Below, in pieces: positions 18,335 through 26,524 of a DNA stretch of 64,000 bases. The position numbers and the translations under genes were made by a program. Origin of the DNA: Pseudomonas baltica (GTDB lineage Bacteria; Pseudomonadota; Gammaproteobacteria; Pseudomonadales; Pseudomonadaceae); contig NZ_CP134771.1 in assembly GCF_031880315.1 (NCBI RefSeq), forward strand, positions 3,158,001-3,222,000, given 5' to 3'. The notes under the pieces are model-generated. The model ran no database searches. It was not told the DNA's origin and saw only the letters and a program-made list of their open reading frames with translations. Numbering within the stretch: the stretch's first letter is position 1; every line of letters starts with the position of its first letter.

Positions 18335-19564
18335 ATGAGCAAGACTTCCCTCGACAAGAGCAAGATCAAGTTCCTTCTTCTCGAAGGCGTCCATCAATCC
18401 GCCGTCGACGTCCTCAAGGCCGCCGGTTATTCCAGCATCGAATATCACACCAAGTCGCTGCCGGAAGCCGAGCTCAAGGAAAAGATCGCTGACGCTCATT
18501 TCATCGGTATCCGCTCGCGCACGCAGCTGACCGAAGAAATGTTCGACGCCGCCAAAAAACTGGTGGCCGTCGGTTGCTTCTGCATCGGCACCAACCAGGT
18601 GGACCTGAACGCTGCCCGCGAGCGTGGCATCGCCGTGTTCAACGCGCCGTACTCCAACACCCGTTCGGTGGCCGAGTTGGTGCTGGCCGAGGCCATCCTG
18701 CTGCTGCGCGGCATCCCCGAGAAAAACGCTTCCTGCCACCGTGGCGGTTGGATCAAAAGCGCGGCCAACTCATTCGAAATCCGCGGCAAGAAGCTGGGCA
18801 TCGTCGGCTACGGCTCGATCGGCACCCAACTGTCGGTCCTGGCTGAAGGCCTGGGCATGCAGGTGTTCTTCTTCGACCCGCTGACCAAGCTGCCACTGGG
18901 CAACGCGACCCAGGTCGCCAGCCTGACCGAGTTGCTGGGCCTGGCCGACATCGTCTCGCTGCACGTGCCAGAACTGCCATCCACCCAATGGATGATCGGC
19001 GAGAAGGAAATCCGCTCGATGAAGAAAGGCGCGATCCTGATCAACGCCGCCCGCGGCACCGTGGTCGAGCTGAACGCCCTGGCCGACGCGATCAAGGACA
19101 AGCACCTGATCGGCGCCGCCATCGACGTGTTCCCGGTCGAGCCACGCTCCAACGATGACATCTTCGAAAGCCCGCTGCGTGGCCTCGACAACGTCATCCT
19201 GACCCCGCACATCGGCGGTTCCACCGCTGAGGCCCAAGCCAACATCGGTCTGGAAGTGGCGGAAAAACTGGTCAAGTACAGCGACAACGGCACGTCGGTG
19301 TCCTCGGTCAACTTCCCGGAAGTGGCCCTGCCCGCTCACCCTGGCAAGCACCGCCTGCTGCACATCCACGAGAACGTCCCGGGCGTGCTGAGCGAGATCA
19401 ACAAGGTGTTCGCCGAAAACGGCATCAACATCTCCGGTCAGTTCCTGCAGACCAACGAGAAAGTCGGCTACGTCGTCATCGACGTCGATGCCGAATACTC
19501 CGATCTGGCGCAGGAAAAACTGCAACAGGTCAACGGCACCATTCGTTGCCGCGTACTGTTCTGA
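18335..19564 (+). CDS. serA: D-3-phosphoglycerate dehydrogenase
   Basis: 409 residues, E. coli-type SerA. NAD-binding fold with KLGIVGYGSIGTQLS; catalytic residues in NAARGTVVE, and Asp-Glu and His in the region ending TPHIGGSTAEAQ; a C-terminal ACT domain (about 335-409; HENVPGVLSEINKVFAENGINI) mediates serine feedback. It oxidises 3-phosphoglycerate, and in pseudomonads reduces 2-oxoglutarate to D-2-hydroxyglutarate to drive the reaction. It ends in a strong terminator. Confidence 0.97.
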   Translation: MSKTSLDKSKIKFLLLEGVHQSAVDVLKAAGYSSIEYHTKSLPEAELKEKIADAHFIGIRSRTQLTEEMFDAAKKLVAVGCFCIGTNQVDLNAARERGIAVFNAPYSNTRSVAELVLAEAILLLRGIPEKNASCHRGGWIKSAANSFEIRGKKLGIVGYGSIGTQLSVLAEGLGMQVFFFDPLTKLPLGNATQVASLTELLGLADIVSLHVPELPSTQWMIGEKEIRSMKKGAILINAARGTVVELNALADAIKDKHLIGAAIDVFPVEPRSNDDIFESPLRGLDNVILTPHIGGSTAEAQANIGLEVAEKLVKYSDNGTSVSSVNFPEVALPAHPGKHRLLHIHENVPGVLSEINKVFAENGINISGQFLQTNEKVGYVVIDVDAEYSDLAQEKLQQVNGTIRCRVLF

Positions 19565-19586
19565 TTGTTCTGCAGCGTTGAAGAAG

Positions 19587-19612
19587 GGAGGCCCGGGTGG
19601 CCTCCTTTTTTT
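19587..19612 (+). terminator. Rho-independent terminator of serA
   Basis: GGAGGCC-CGGGT-GGCCTCC (7-bp perfect stem, 5-base loop, 19587-19605) is followed by seven T (19606-19612). It lies 22 bases after the serA stop and touches the 3' end of the opposing lipoprotein gene. Confidence 0.92.
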
Positions 19613-19814
19613 ATTCCTCGCCGCCGGCGGTGGGGCACCAGCTCAGATGCGGCTCGAAGTGGCAGCGATACCAGTCGGCCGAACCCGAACCCCATGCATC
19701 GACGCCAGGATCGGGCTTGCCCTGCCGATTGATCGACTGATGCTGTTCCGGCGGCTGCGCCCCTGCGCATCCACTCACCAGTACGCCAATCAGTATTGCT
19801 GCTATCCAACGCAT
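19611..19814 (-). CDS. Small hypothetical lipoprotein
   Basis: 67 residues. A hydrophobic signal MRWIAAILIGVLVSGC ends in a lipobox with Cys16, so the mature part is a 52-residue periplasmic or outer-membrane lipoprotein with two further Cys (51 and 60) and many Trp and Gly. GGGAGG lies six bases before the ATG at 19814. Function is unknown. It converges with serA, its stop codon overlapping the terminator T-run. The open frame continues upstream to 19934, but the signal peptide and ribosome site fix this start. Confidence 0.7.
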   Translation of the reverse strand: MRWIAAILIGVLVSGCAGAQPPEQHQSINRQGKPDPGVDAWGSGSADWYRCHFEPHLSWCPTAGGEE

Positions 19815-19983
19815 CGCCAGCCTCCCGCAAATCGGCGAGAGTAGTCCGATGCGCAAAGAATGGATGTCAGAGAACGCCGAGCAAAGCGTAGGACTCTTCC
19901 GAATAGCCCGGCAACCGTGTCGTCCGGCCGACATGCTAAAGTCATTTCATTTTTCCAACGCTGCCCGCTGCGGGGATATCACT

Positions 19984-21231
19984 TTGCACCTGACCACCTT
20001 CACCCCGCCCCCGGAACACCCGCCGGCCACCGCTTTCATCGGCCTGGCGCCGTTCCTGCGCATGAGCATCGCCGGCATCGATTTCAGCCTCCAGGCCGCT
20101 GAAATGCTCGATCTGGCGCAACTGCATCCCGAAGACGCCGAGTTGTGGCTGAATCTTTCGACCATTCTGCTGTGCCTGAACGAGCAGGAGCTCGGCTTGC
20201 AGATTCAGGCCCGGGCGCTGGAAATGCAGCGGGTCTACCGCATTGCCCCCAAGCAACCGCGCCGCCTGACCCTGCTGATGCTGATGGTCCCCGGCGAGCT
20301 GTCGGCCAACGTGCCGATCGACTGCCTGCTGGAAAACAGCGATATCGAGCTCATCTACTATTACATCAGCCCCGGCACCCCGTTGACGGCGCCGATTCCC
20401 GAGCACGATGTGCTGCTGGTCGGCATCAGCGCCGCTGACAGCACTTTCGAGGCCCTTGCCCAGCTCGTGTCGCCCCTGGCCAACTGGCCGCGACCGATCA
20501 TCAATCCACCCGAACACGTCCCCCAATCGGAGCGCCAGACCGCCAGTCTGCTGATGCAAGGTATACCCGGCCTGGTGATGTGCCCGGTGCAACGCATCGC
20601 CCCGGACACCTTGCGGGCCATCGCCACCGGCACCGTGGAACTGGCCACCGCGACTCAAGGTGTCAATTTCCCGATCATCCTGCGCCCGGTCGGCACCCAC
20701 GGCGGCCATGGCCTGGAGCGCATCGAATCGGCCGAGGCCGTGCATGGCTACCTGGGCCGCGTACAGGCCGAGGAATACTTCCTAGCGCGCTTCGTCGACT
20801 ACAGCAAAGCCGACGGCCTGTTCAGAAAAGCCCGGGTGTTTCTCATTGATGGCACACCTTATGCCTGCCATATGGCAACGTCAGAAAATTGGATGATTCA
20901 CTACCTCAACGCCCGGATGTACGAAGACCCGCAGCGCAGAGCGGAAGAAGCGCGGTTCCTCGACGATTTTCCGGCGTTTGCGGCACGTCACGGCGCCGCC
21001 CTGAAGGCGATTGCCGAGCGTACCGGGCTCGACTACCTCGGCATCGATTGCGCAGAGACCCGTGACGGCGAGTTGTTGGTGTTCGAGATCGATCCAGCCA
21101 TGGTGATCCACGCCATGGACCTGGAGAGCGTGTTCCCGAACAAGCAGTACCACATGCAAAAAGTAAAGAACGCCCTCAGGGACCTGCTCATGCGCCGCGC
21201 CGCAGATCATGCCAGGGGGATCACTACCTGA
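19984..21231 (+). CDS. TPR-like/ATP-grasp domain protein, function unknown
   Basis: About 415 residues. The N-terminal part has a TPR-like helical pair (AEMLDLAQLHPEDAELWLNL...QARALEMQ). The C-terminal half looks like an ATP-grasp fold: FPIILRPVGTHGGHGLERI (nucleotide loop), then LDYLGIDCAETRDGELLVFEIDPAMVIHAM (metal-binding acids). ATP-grasp enzymes join a carboxylate to an amine. The start is uncertain: TTG at 19984 has GGGGA seven bases upstream, while ATG at 19933 and 19849 have poor ribosome sites. It is 19 bases upstream of a serC-like gene and probably cotranscribed with it. Confidence 0.75.
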   Translation: MHLTTFTPPPEHPPATAFIGLAPFLRMSIAGIDFSLQAAEMLDLAQLHPEDAELWLNLSTILLCLNEQELGLQIQARALEMQRVYRIAPKQPRRLTLLMLMVPGELSANVPIDCLLENSDIELIYYYISPGTPLTAPIPEHDVLLVGISAADSTFEALAQLVSPLANWPRPIINPPEHVPQSERQTASLLMQGIPGLVMCPVQRIAPDTLRAIATGTVELATATQGVNFPIILRPVGTHGGHGLERIESAEAVHGYLGRVQAEEYFLARFVDYSKADGLFRKARVFLIDGTPYACHMATSENWMIHYLNARMYEDPQRRAEEARFLDDFPAFAARHGAALKAIAERTGLDYLGIDCAETRDGELLVFEIDPAMVIHAMDLESVFPNKQYHMQKVKNALRDLLMRRAADHARGITT

Positions 21232-21250
21232 TCTGGAAGTCCCCTTGGTT

Positions 21251-22354
21251 ATGTCTACGAATCCGCGCAATGCCCTGAATTTTTCCGGCGGCCCTGGGGC
21301 CTTGCCGGAGAGTGTGCTGGCAGAGGTTCAACAGTCCATCGTCGAGGTGCCGGAAACCGGGCTTTCGATTCTGGGCATCAGCCATCGCTCAGACTGGTTC
21401 GCCGCCGTCGTCGACGAAGCCGAGCGCAATATCCGCACGCTGCTGGGGCTGTCTGAGAACTATCACGTGCTGTTCTTGCAGGGCGGCGCCACTCAGCAGT
21501 TCTCGATGGTGCCCATGACCTTGCTGCGCGGCAAGGAGCACCCTGCCGAGTACATCGATTCGGGCTACTGGAGCCGCAAGGTGATTGCCGAAGCGCGCCG
21601 CGAAGGTCCGGTCAAGACCATCTGGAGCGGCGAATCCTGCGGCTTCAATCGCCTGCCTGCCGACGACGAGCTGAGCTTTTCGGCTGACGCGCCCTATCTG
21701 CATTACGTCGCCAACGAAACGGTCGAAGGTCTGCAGTTTCATCGGGTGCTGGGCCGCGATGACGTGCCGCGTATCTGCGACATGTCTTCGGACTTTCTCT
21801 CCAAGCCCTGCGACGCCGAGAAGTTTTCGGTGATCTACGCCCACGCACAGAAAAACATCGGCCCGGCCGGCGTGACCGTGGTACTGGTCAAGGATGAGAT
21901 CGCCCAGCAGGCGTCGGATGACTTGCCATCGTTCCTCAACTATCGCAAGCATATCGAGGCCCGTTCGAACCTTAATACGCCACCGGTTTTCGCCATTTAC
22001 GTGGTGCTGCTGGTGACCCGCTGGCTGCTCAACGATGTCGGCGGCCTGGAGAAAATGGCGCAGATCAACCGCAGCAAGGCCGAGCTGCTGTACAGCGCCC
22101 TGGACAACGCCGAGGGTTTCTATCGCGGCTGGGCGGCACGCGCGGATCGCTCGACCATGAACGTGGCGTTCAATCTGCCCAATGCGCAACTGCAGCAGGC
22201 TTTTTTTGAACAGAGCCGGGCGCTAGGGTTTTCGGGGCTGGAAGGACACCGGGCGATTGGCGGAGTCCGGGCGTCGATCTATAACGCGCTGTCAGTGCAG
22301 GCGGCGCAGAAGTTGACGGAGTTCATGGACAGCTTCCATCGTCAGCATCGGTGA
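21251..22354 (+). CDS. Phosphoserine aminotransferase-like protein (SerC family)
   Basis: 367 residues. A class V PLP aminotransferase with the SerC N-terminus (NFSGGPGALPESVL), phosphate/PLP loop (LFLQGGATQQFSMVPMNL-like), PLP lysine in YAHAQKNIGPAG and C-terminal FSGLEGHRAIGGVRASIYNA. By family it converts 3-phosphohydroxypyruvate and glutamate to phosphoserine. Pseudomonads usually carry serC in the gyrA-serC-pheA locus, so this copy, linked to an ATP-grasp gene, may be a paralogue with another substrate. Start chosen at ATG 21251 (MSTNPRNALNFSGG). Confidence 0.9.
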   Translation: MSTNPRNALNFSGGPGALPESVLAEVQQSIVEVPETGLSILGISHRSDWFAAVVDEAERNIRTLLGLSENYHVLFLQGGATQQFSMVPMTLLRGKEHPAEYIDSGYWSRKVIAEARREGPVKTIWSGESCGFNRLPADDELSFSADAPYLHYVANETVEGLQFHRVLGRDDVPRICDMSSDFLSKPCDAEKFSVIYAHAQKNIGPAGVTVVLVKDEIAQQASDDLPSFLNYRKHIEARSNLNTPPVFAIYVVLLVTRWLLNDVGGLEKMAQINRSKAELLYSALDNAEGFYRGWAARADRSTMNVAFNLPNAQLQQAFFEQSRALGFSGLEGHRAIGGVRASIYNALSVQAAQKLTEFMDSFHRQHR

Positions 22355-22370
22355 TGTGTGCAAACAGGGC

Positions 22371-22447
22371 CGGCCCTTTCGCGGGCAGGCCTTGCTCCAC
22401 AGCGTTCATAGACCTGCGGGAGCGAAGCTTGCTCGTGAAGGGGCCCG
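22371..22447. repeat. REPIN (GCGAGCAAGC family)
   Basis: CCCTTTCGCGGGCAGGCCTTGCTCC and the inverted GCGGGAGCGAAGCTTGCTCGTGAAGGGG lie between convergent genes. Confidence 0.8.
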
Positions 22448-22462
22448 AAAGGCCACCCTCCA

Positions 22463-22948
22463 TTACAGCAATTGCGCCAGCGCCAATTGCGCCGCCTCAA
22501 GCTCATGCTCGTTGAACACCTGCACCCCCTCGCGGCGCAGCAGCGCCGCCGTCACCCCTTCGCCACTCACCCGCACGCCACTGAACGAGCCATCGTAAGT
22601 CTCGCGATTGCCACACGAAGGGCTGTTGGCCTTGAGGATGGCAATACGAATGCCCTGCTCGCGTACCTGGCGCAAGGCGATCTCGGCGCCGCGTACAAAG
22701 GCTGCAGTGAAATCCTCACCCTGCACGGTCAACACCTGCGCCTCCCCGGCCAGCACCGCCGTGCCCTGGCCGCCGGGGATCTCGGCGGGGGGGCGCGGCG
22801 TCGGCAAACCGCCCGCCACTTCAGGACACAGGCCCACCACCCGACCTTCGGCCTGCCAGGCCGCCAAGCGATCGAATGGCCCGCTGGAGCCGCCGTCATA
22901 ACGCACCGGGTGGCCTAGCAAGCAACGACTGACGAGGATCTTGTGCAT
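22463..22948 (-). CDS. DUF523 family protein
   Basis: 161 residues. The DUF523 signature is clear: ILVSRCLLGHPVRYDGGS at the start, LCPEVAGGLPTPRPPAEI, and ILKANSPSCGNRETYDGSFSG. The conserved Cys residues (about 9, 52 and 110) suggest metal or Fe-S binding. The biochemical role is not established. The ATG at 22948 directly follows the stop of the upstream oxygenase gene (1-base gap), so the two are cotranscribed. Confidence 0.9.
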   Translation of the reverse strand: MHKILVSRCLLGHPVRYDGGSSGPFDRLAAWQAEGRVVGLCPEVAGGLPTPRPPAEIPGGQGTAVLAGEAQVLTVQGEDFTAAFVRGAEIALRQVREQGIRIAILKANSPSCGNRETYDGSFSGVRVSGEGVTAALLRREGVQVFNEHELEAAQLALAQLL

Positions 22949-22949
22949 C

Positions 22950-23582
22950 TCAAAAGGGCTCGTTGGGGCGGCGTCGGAACCAGCCCGTGAGTGACAGCCG
23001 ATCTCGCTCGGCCGGGAGGACTTCATGGGGCATGTCCCCGGACAGGAACACCACCAGGCTGCCGCCAATGGGGGCTACATCGTGAGCGACATCGCCCTTG
23101 AGATAGAGGCGCAATTCGCCGCCGTCCCCTGGCACCCAGCCGGTGTTGAGGTACAGCACCACCGACACCATGCGGCTGTCATCGTCGCGGAACCGGTCCA
23201 CGTGCCGACGATAGAACGCCCCCGGCGGATAAAGCGCAAAATGGCACTCGAACTCTTCCAGCCCCATGAACAGGCTGCGATTGAGCACCTCGCGCAGGCT
23301 GTCCATGATGTGCAGATATGCATCGCACGGGGCGGATTCGCCGGGCTCGATCCACTGGATGCGATCGCCGCGGATGCCTTCACGCACCTCCTGACTGACG
23401 CCGCGTCCTACCGCTGCGGGCGCCAACTCACCCGCACGCGAACGTTTACGGCACTCAGCCGCCAGTTCCAGGGTCAGACCCTGGGGCAGGAAGAGGTTCT
23501 GCTGCGACCAGCCACGCTCGGCCAGGTCATCGACAACGCGCAACAGCACAGGGGCATCAAGGGATATGGGCATGGCGCGCAT
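22950..23582 (-). CDS. 2-oxoglutarate/Fe(II)-dependent oxygenase family protein
   Basis: About 210 residues. The 2OG oxygenase core has iron ligands His-x-Asp in YRRHVDRF and a distal His in GDMPHEVLP, with the 2OG-binding Arg in the region ERDRLSLTGWFRR. YPPGAFYRRHVD...SVVLYLNTGW resembles prolyl-hydroxylase-like bacterial proteins that modify a protein or amino acid. Start at ATG 23582, with another ATG at 23573 possible. It is in an operon with the DUF523 gene. Confidence 0.87.
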   Translation of the reverse strand: MRAMPISLDAPVLLRVVDDLAERGWSQQNLFLPQGLTLELAAECRKRSRAGELAPAAVGRGVSQEVREGIRGDRIQWIEPGESAPCDAYLHIMDSLREVLNRSLFMGLEEFECHFALYPPGAFYRRHVDRFRDDDSRMVSVVLYLNTGWVPGDGGELRLYLKGDVAHDVAPIGGSLVVFLSGDMPHEVLPAERDRLSLTGWFRRRPNEPF

Positions 23583-23722
23583 AGTATCCACAACCCCGCA
23601 AAACAGACAGCGCCACTTGGCTGTCGACGTTCTGCACATGTTTCATGGGCATCGATTGCCTGCAAATCTCGACAAAGCCACGCCGGCCCAAGGACAATAG
23701 CGGCCTGCCGACAGGAGTCTTT

Positions 23723-24469
23723 ATGCGTCGTTTGTGTTTGTTGCTCATCATGTTCTGCACCGTGCCCGCCTGGGCAGACAACCACGACCAGTTGTACAAG
23801 GTCGCCGGCTGGCCAGAACAACGCGCGCATTTCAACGATGCCCTCACCGCTGCCCAGCAACGCTACAGCAACAGCCTGCCGCCAGCGGTGTTCCAGGCAC
23901 TGGTCAACAACAGCAACAAGCGCTTCGCCGCCCAGGCCATGGACAACCGCGCCGAAGGCAAATTACGCCAGACGCTGGTCGATCCGCTGCCCGCCCTGAC
24001 GTTTTTCGATTCGCCGCTGGGGCACAAGATCGTGGCTGCCGAGCTGCTGGCGACTCGTAAGGACCAATTGGCCAAGAACGCTCAGGGCCTGCCGCACATC
24101 CAGGCCAGCGACGATCGCGTGCTGCTCATCGGTCACTTGGCCACCGCCCTGCCCGCCCGCGAAGCCGGCGCCGAAGTCAGCCTGGCCATCGCTGGCGTGG
24201 CGGCCGACAGCTTGAGCCAGATGATCCCTGGCCTGCTGGGTGCCGGGCAGGCGCAGGGCATGCTCGATGGGCAGCGGCAAAGGCTGATGGAGCAGATCAG
24301 TACCGAACTGCCCAACACCTTGCTGTACGTGTATCGCGATCTGAGCGATCTGGAGCTGGAGGAGTTCGTGACCTTTGCCGAATCGGCCGAGGGCAAGGCT
24401 TATTACCAGGCCGCGCTGGCGGCGGTTCGTGCAGGGCTGGCGGTGGGGCAAACGGGTACCGGCGGCTGA
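23723..24469 (+). CDS. Secreted DUF2059 domain protein
   Basis: 248 residues from the ATG at 23723 (AGGAG five bases upstream). A signal peptide (MRRLCLLLIMFCTVPAWA, cut before DNH) is followed by a mainly helical periplasmic region. The C-terminal part (YRDLSDLELEEFVTFAESAEGKAYYQA) matches the DUF2059 pattern. Function is unknown. It is divergent from the oxygenase/DUF523 operon. Confidence 0.85.
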   Translation: MRRLCLLLIMFCTVPAWADNHDQLYKVAGWPEQRAHFNDALTAAQQRYSNSLPPAVFQALVNNSNKRFAAQAMDNRAEGKLRQTLVDPLPALTFFDSPLGHKIVAAELLATRKDQLAKNAQGLPHIQASDDRVLLIGHLATALPAREAGAEVSLAIAGVAADSLSQMIPGLLGAGQAQGMLDGQRQRLMEQISTELPNTLLYVYRDLSDLELEEFVTFAESAEGKAYYQAALAAVRAGLAVGQTGTGG

Positions 24470-24490
24470 TAGTTGCATGGCGTGCACCGG

Positions 24491-24576
24491 CGTCTTCGCG
24501 GGCAAGCATTGCTCCCACAGTGTTAACAGTTCGATAGCCGTACACCTGTGGAAGCAGGGCTTGCCCGCGAAGAGTC
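24491..24576. repeat. REPIN (GCGAGCAAGC family)
   Basis: GTCTTCGCGGGCAAGCATTGCTCCCACAGTG and the inverted TGTGGAAGCAGGGCTTGCCCGCGAAGAG flank a spacer between convergent genes. Confidence 0.85.
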
Positions 24577-24604
24577 CGGTATTGCCAACATCGATGCCGT
24601 TGGT

Positions 24605-25555
24605 TCACCTACCGCCCAACGCATCTCCAAGAAACCGAAAATACTCCTCCCTGAACTGCGGCAACTCATTGGCCAAGTGATGCTTCGCCTTCGCCAGCAT
24701 CAGCACCCGTGGCTGATCGAACTTGCTGCTCAGCACCTTCAGGTTGTGCTGCCAATCGACGGTCATATCGGCATCGCCCTGAACGATCAGCGGCGAGCGA
24801 TGACACACCGGTGCCGCTTCGATCCTCTCCACCCACTTCACCAGCGCCCCCACCCAGGCCGTCGGCAGGCGCAAGGGCTGCAGCGGATCGGCCTGCAGAA
24901 ACGGCATGAACGCCGGATCGTTGCTGTTCTCGCTGAAACGCCGATCGATGCCCGAGACGAAAGGCTTGAGCAGCCGGTAGCTCAGCTTCGACCACCCCCA
25001 TGCGCGCGGCCGCACCAGTGGCGCCAACAAGATAGTCTGGCCTCCAATCGGCGTGTCCGAACCGCAGTGCAGCAAGTGATCGATTGCGATGGCGCCACCG
25101 GTGCTCTGCCCACACAGATGCCAAGGCTGCGGCAGTTGCAACTGCTCGGCCTCGGCGAACAGCGCGTGCAGCACCTGCTGGTAGTGGGCGAAGTCATCGA
25201 TGCTCGCACGCGGCCCGCTGGACAAGCCGTGCCCAGGCAAATCGCAGGCGATCACCGCGAAATGCTGCTCCAGTGCCCAGTCGATCACATGCCGGTACAA
25301 ACCCATATGGTCGTAGAAGCCATGCAGCAGAAACACCGTCGCCACCGGCCGAGCGGGTAGCCACAGCTGAGTGACGATGTCGAACGCCCCTACCCTCATT
25401 TGCCCGAGCAGGCGCTCCACCGTGTCGCCGCGATGGGCCAGATCCAGTCCGTAGAACTGCTGGTAATAGCGCGCCTGGCTCGACAGCGAGCTGCGCTCCA
25501 GTAAAGGCTTGAGACGGGTGCGCAAGGCTTCGGGATCGAATGCAGCGGGGGGCAT
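24605..25555 (-). CDS. Alpha/beta hydrolase (monoacylglycerol lipase-like)
   Basis: 316 residues. An alpha/beta hydrolase with the oxyanion segment FLLHGFYDHMG, nucleophile elbow CGQSTGG, Asp in VQGDADMTVDW and catalytic His in AKAKHHLANE. The cap and LLHGFYDHMGLYRHVIDW resemble lysophospholipase/monoglyceride lipases. The substrate is unknown. The ATG at 25555 has GGAAG upstream; it stands alone after the spu operon. Confidence 0.88.
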   Translation of the reverse strand: MPPAAFDPEALRTRLKPLLERSSLSSQARYYQQFYGLDLAHRGDTVERLLGQMRVGAFDIVTQLWLPARPVATVFLLHGFYDHMGLYRHVIDWALEQHFAVIACDLPGHGLSSGPRASIDDFAHYQQVLHALFAEAEQLQLPQPWHLCGQSTGGAIAIDHLLHCGSDTPIGGQTILLAPLVRPRAWGWSKLSYRLLKPFVSGIDRRFSENSNDPAFMPFLQADPLQPLRLPTAWVGALVKWVERIEAAPVCHRSPLIVQGDADMTVDWQHNLKVLSSKFDQPRVLMLAKAKHHLANELPQFREEYFRFLGDALGGR

Positions 25556-25582
25556 AAAAAGCTTCCAGAACGTAACGAACAC

Positions 25583-25630
25583 TGTAGCGAGAGGCTTGCG
25601 CCCGATTCGGCGGCAAGCCCCTCGCGACAG
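25583..25630. repeat. REP pair (GTAGCGAGGGG family)
   Basis: CTGTAGCGAGAGGCTTGCGCCCGA and the inverted CGGCAAGCCCCTCGCGACAG sit between the end of spuH and the hydrolase start, so they lie at the 3' end of the polyamine operon. Confidence 0.75.
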
Positions 25631-25633
25631 GAA

Positions 25634-26524
25634 TCAAGCGGTGTTTTGCGATGGATCACGCCGCGAATCGCGCTTTAGATCGCCGCCTGCAGCGCTCTCC
25701 TCGATCGCCAGCTGGATCGCCTTGCGTTTCTGCTGCTCGGAGCGGCGGGTGAAATACCAGACGATAAAGGTGAAGGTCGACACCACCAGCAAAATCAAGC
25801 TGGCCACCGCGTTGATCTCCGGCTTCACGCCCAGGCGCACCGCCGAGAACACTTCCATGGGCAACGTGGTCGAGCCCGGCCCCGAGACGAAACTGGCCAG
25901 TACCAGGTCGTCGAGGGACAAGGCGAACGACATCATCGCCCCCGCCGCCAGCGACGGCGCGATCATCGGGATGGTGATCAGCAGGAACACCTTCCATGGC
26001 CGCGCGCCGAGGTCCATGGCCGCCTCTTCGATAGACAGGTCCAGCTCGCGCAGGCGCGACGACACCACCACCGCCACATACGCGGTGCAAAACGTGGTGT
26101 GGGCGATCCAGATGGTCATCAGCCCGCGCTCTTGCGGCCAGCCGATCCATTGCGCCATCGCCACGAACAGCAGCAGCAACGAAAGACCGGTGATCACGTC
26201 CGGCATCACCAGCGGCGCGGTGACCATACCGCCGAACAGCGTACGCCCCTTGAAGTGCGGCACCCGCGTCAGCACAAAGGCCGCCAGGGTGCCAAGGATG
26301 ACCGCCGACACCGCCGTGCACGCGGCGATCTGCAACGAACGGCCCACCGAGGTGATCAACTGCGTGTTGTCGAGCAAGCCGGTGTACCAGCTCACCGACC
26401 AGCCGCCCCACACCGTCACGAGCCGCGAGGCATTGAACGAATAGATCACCAGAATCAGCATGGGCAGATAGATGAACAGCAGCCCCACTACCAGCATGAA
26501 CCGCGAGAACTTGAAGCCTTTCAT
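25634..26524 (-). CDS. spuH: Polyamine ABC transporter permease SpuH (PotI-like)
   Basis: 296 residues and six membrane helices. The permease EAA-type loop reads EEAAMDLGARPWKVFLLITIPMIAPS. It forms the inner-membrane pore together with SpuG. The ATG at 26524 overlaps the spuG stop by 4 bases (ATGA). It is the last gene of the spu operon. Confidence 0.94.
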   Translation of the reverse strand: MKGFKFSRFMLVVGLLFIYLPMLILVIYSFNASRLVTVWGGWSVSWYTGLLDNTQLITSVGRSLQIAACTAVSAVILGTLAAFVLTRVPHFKGRTLFGGMVTAPLVMPDVITGLSLLLLFVAMAQWIGWPQERGLMTIWIAHTTFCTAYVAVVVSSRLRELDLSIEEAAMDLGARPWKVFLLITIPMIAPSLAAGAMMSFALSLDDLVLASFVSGPGSTTLPMEVFSAVRLGVKPEINAVASLILLVVSTFTFIVWYFTRRSEQQKRKAIQLAIEESAAGGDLKRDSRRDPSQNTA

